NCBI GenBank assembly: GCA_019695175.1
Contig: JAIBAM010000004.1
Location: forward strand, 1 to 64,000
Source: Bdellovibrionales bacterium
GTDB taxonomy: Bacteria > Bdellovibrionota > Bdellovibrionia > Bdellovibrionales > UBA1609
Direction of reading: 5' to 3'
Length of the DNA: 64,000 bases
In this document: positions 63,041 to 64,000 of the stretch, one piece after another
Position numbering within the stretch: the stretch's first letter is position 1
How the letters are laid out: the number at the start of each line of letters is the position of its first letter
Program-made: the position numbers and the translations under genes
The notes under the pieces: generated by a model
Database searches by the model: none
Seen by the model: the letters and a program-made list of their open reading frames with translations, nothing else
What the model was told of the DNA's origin: nothing

Positions 63041-64000
63041 ATGAATGATAAAACACTGAATGTTATTAAAATTTTCTGTAGAAGTTTAGCGACATCTTTG
63101 TTGCGTGGGATTTTACTTGTGGCAGGAATTATGTTGCTCATCGCCTGTGGCAAACCTGGTCAAAGTGATGATCCCACTGCGGAATACGAGGCTTTAAAAA
63201 CAGATGTTCCCCCAGGAACTGCAAAAATGGAGCAATTCTATTTGGGAGCCGGTTTTACAGTGAGTCATTCTGATTCTTCTAGAGTTACCTATAGGTTTAT
63301 TGAAGGGAAGAAAAGCACCCATCAGTTTGTGGTTAACAACTTTACTTCATCAAAAAGTGTACATGTTAAAGTAAACAAAGATACTTTATCATCAGAGCAA
63401 AAAGCTATTGTGAATCAAATTAAATTAAATCAATTAAGTGGAGATGAAAAGAGTCAAAGATGGGAATTAGAATGGACGCCACAGCCGGGATTTATTCCAG
63501 AAAATGCCACTTTCCGTGATTTAGCTATTTCACTTTGGATTGGTTCTGATGATAAAAATTTTATCGAGGAACCACTGGATCTTTTTGTAACCAAGCCAGA
63601 GGATGATTTAATTGTTCACTTTGTGGATCTGAATAATGACACCACTATTCTATGCAATGGTACTGAAATAAATTTTAGTATTGAAGTTTCAAGTCGTTCA
63701 GGCTCTTTGCGTAGATCCCCTCAATTGGAATTTTTATCTCCTCCAGATTCTTCAACCACGAGATCTGAGGAGCGCCCCTTAGATTTAAAAAAATACGTGA
63801 CTCAAAATGGGGCTCCCCAAAGCTCTGATAATGGAATCTATGTTTATAAGTATTCACTAGAAATTAGACAACGCGACACTTTATTAAATGGCAGGAAGGG
63901 TTTTTTGACCGTTCAAGCTTTGGGACCTGGTGTAAGTGGTGTGAGCTTTACGGTTTTACCCAACATAAGTTGTCCTAACGTCGAACCTAAAAAACCTTAA
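63041..64000 (+). CDS. Lipoprotein following the AgmX-like gene
   Basis: The 319-residue protein is complete; its stop codon is the last three bases of the window. The N-terminus MNDKTLNVIKIFCRSLATS leads to a hydrophobic stretch and lipobox LLIAC (Cys about residue 36), a rather long leader. The mature part is beta-rich, possibly two Ig-like domains (about 65-185 and 190-310), with no known signature. AAGGAG precedes the ATG by 6 bases. It lies 18 bases after the TonB-like gene and is very likely a member of the same envelope complex. Confidence 0.72.
   Translation: MNDKTLNVIKIFCRSLATSLLRGILLVAGIMLLIACGKPGQSDDPTAEYEALKTDVPPGTAKMEQFYLGAGFTVSHSDSSRVTYRFIEGKKSTHQFVVNNFTSSKSVHVKVNKDTLSSEQKAIVNQIKLNQLSGDEKSQRWELEWTPQPGFIPENATFRDLAISLWIGSDDKNFIEEPLDLFVTKPEDDLIVHFVDLNNDTTILCNGTEINFSIEVSSRSGSLRRSPQLEFLSPPDSSTTRSEERPLDLKKYVTQNGAPQSSDNGIYVYKYSLEIRQRDTLLNGRKGFLTVQALGPGVSGVSFTVLPNISCPNVEPKKP

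Noticed and set aside
1-64000. CRISPR arrays, tRNA and rRNA genes, complete insertion sequences or prophage
   Set aside because: No regularly spaced repeats, cloverleaf or rRNA-like segments, integrase or phage structural genes were seen by reading.

Overview
The window looks like a chromosomal stretch of a predatory or related deltaproteobacterium-like organism, most likely Bdellovibrionota. This rests on gene content, not on a marker gene. It carries an AgmX/PglI-type TonB-like protein next to a very long TPR protein, many secreted proteins and lipoproteins, and the gene order rimP-nusA-infB-rbfA-truB-rpsO-pnp-M16 peptidase-dut. The DNA is AT-rich. I see no rRNA, tRNA, CRISPR array or complete mobile element. 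A possible IS110-like transposase tail lies at the extreme left edge.

Layout: (1) 0.4-5 kb holds a TMEM165/UPF0016 cation transporter, then a minus-strand run of a LysR (NhaR-like) regulator, a glucosyl-3-phosphoglycerate-synthase-like glycosyltransferase fused to a HAD phosphatase, a ClC antiporter and a small zinc-ribbon membrane protein. This could be an osmotic or ionic stress operon. (2) 5.7-13.3 kb is an arginine regulon: argG-argH leftward and argC-argJ-argB-argF-argR rightward, around a divergent control region with phased ArgR-box-like sites; argD is absent. (3) 13.3-20.3 kb has an S9-family protein that has lost its catalytic triad, a lipoprotein, and an operon of response regulator, divergent NadC-like protein, BirA, thioredoxin-like protein and a GyrI-like membrane protein. 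(4) 20.4-29.5 kb holds lptG, def-fmt-rpe, hutH-hutU, and a TetR regulator divergent from a thiolase with two matching operators between them. (5) 30-34 kb has an unknown secreted protein and a glycosyltransferase/polysaccharide deacetylase gene broken by a 17-bp tandem duplication plus a second frameshift.

(6) 33.5-44.1 kb is the conserved leftward transcription/translation block. (7) 44.4-58 kb is richer in lineage-specific envelope genes: a lytic transglycosylase with SH3 domains, SurA-like and coiled-coil proteins, an outer-membrane barrel, a NupC-type nucleoside transporter, a second TetR regulator with its operators, a cysteine-rich secreted protein and a trypsin-like lipoprotein. (8) 58.4-64 kb is a rightward operon: TPR protein, small secreted protein, AgmX/PglI-like TonB protein and lipoprotein. 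It resembles the envelope-spanning gliding or energised-transport modules of myxobacteria and Bdellovibrio.

The strongest candidates for something new are the GpgS-HAD fusion and its operon, the S9 pseudo-peptidase, the NadC-like protein with altered active site beside a response regulator, and the recurring 13-22 bp two-copy tandem duplications, one of which breaks a gene.
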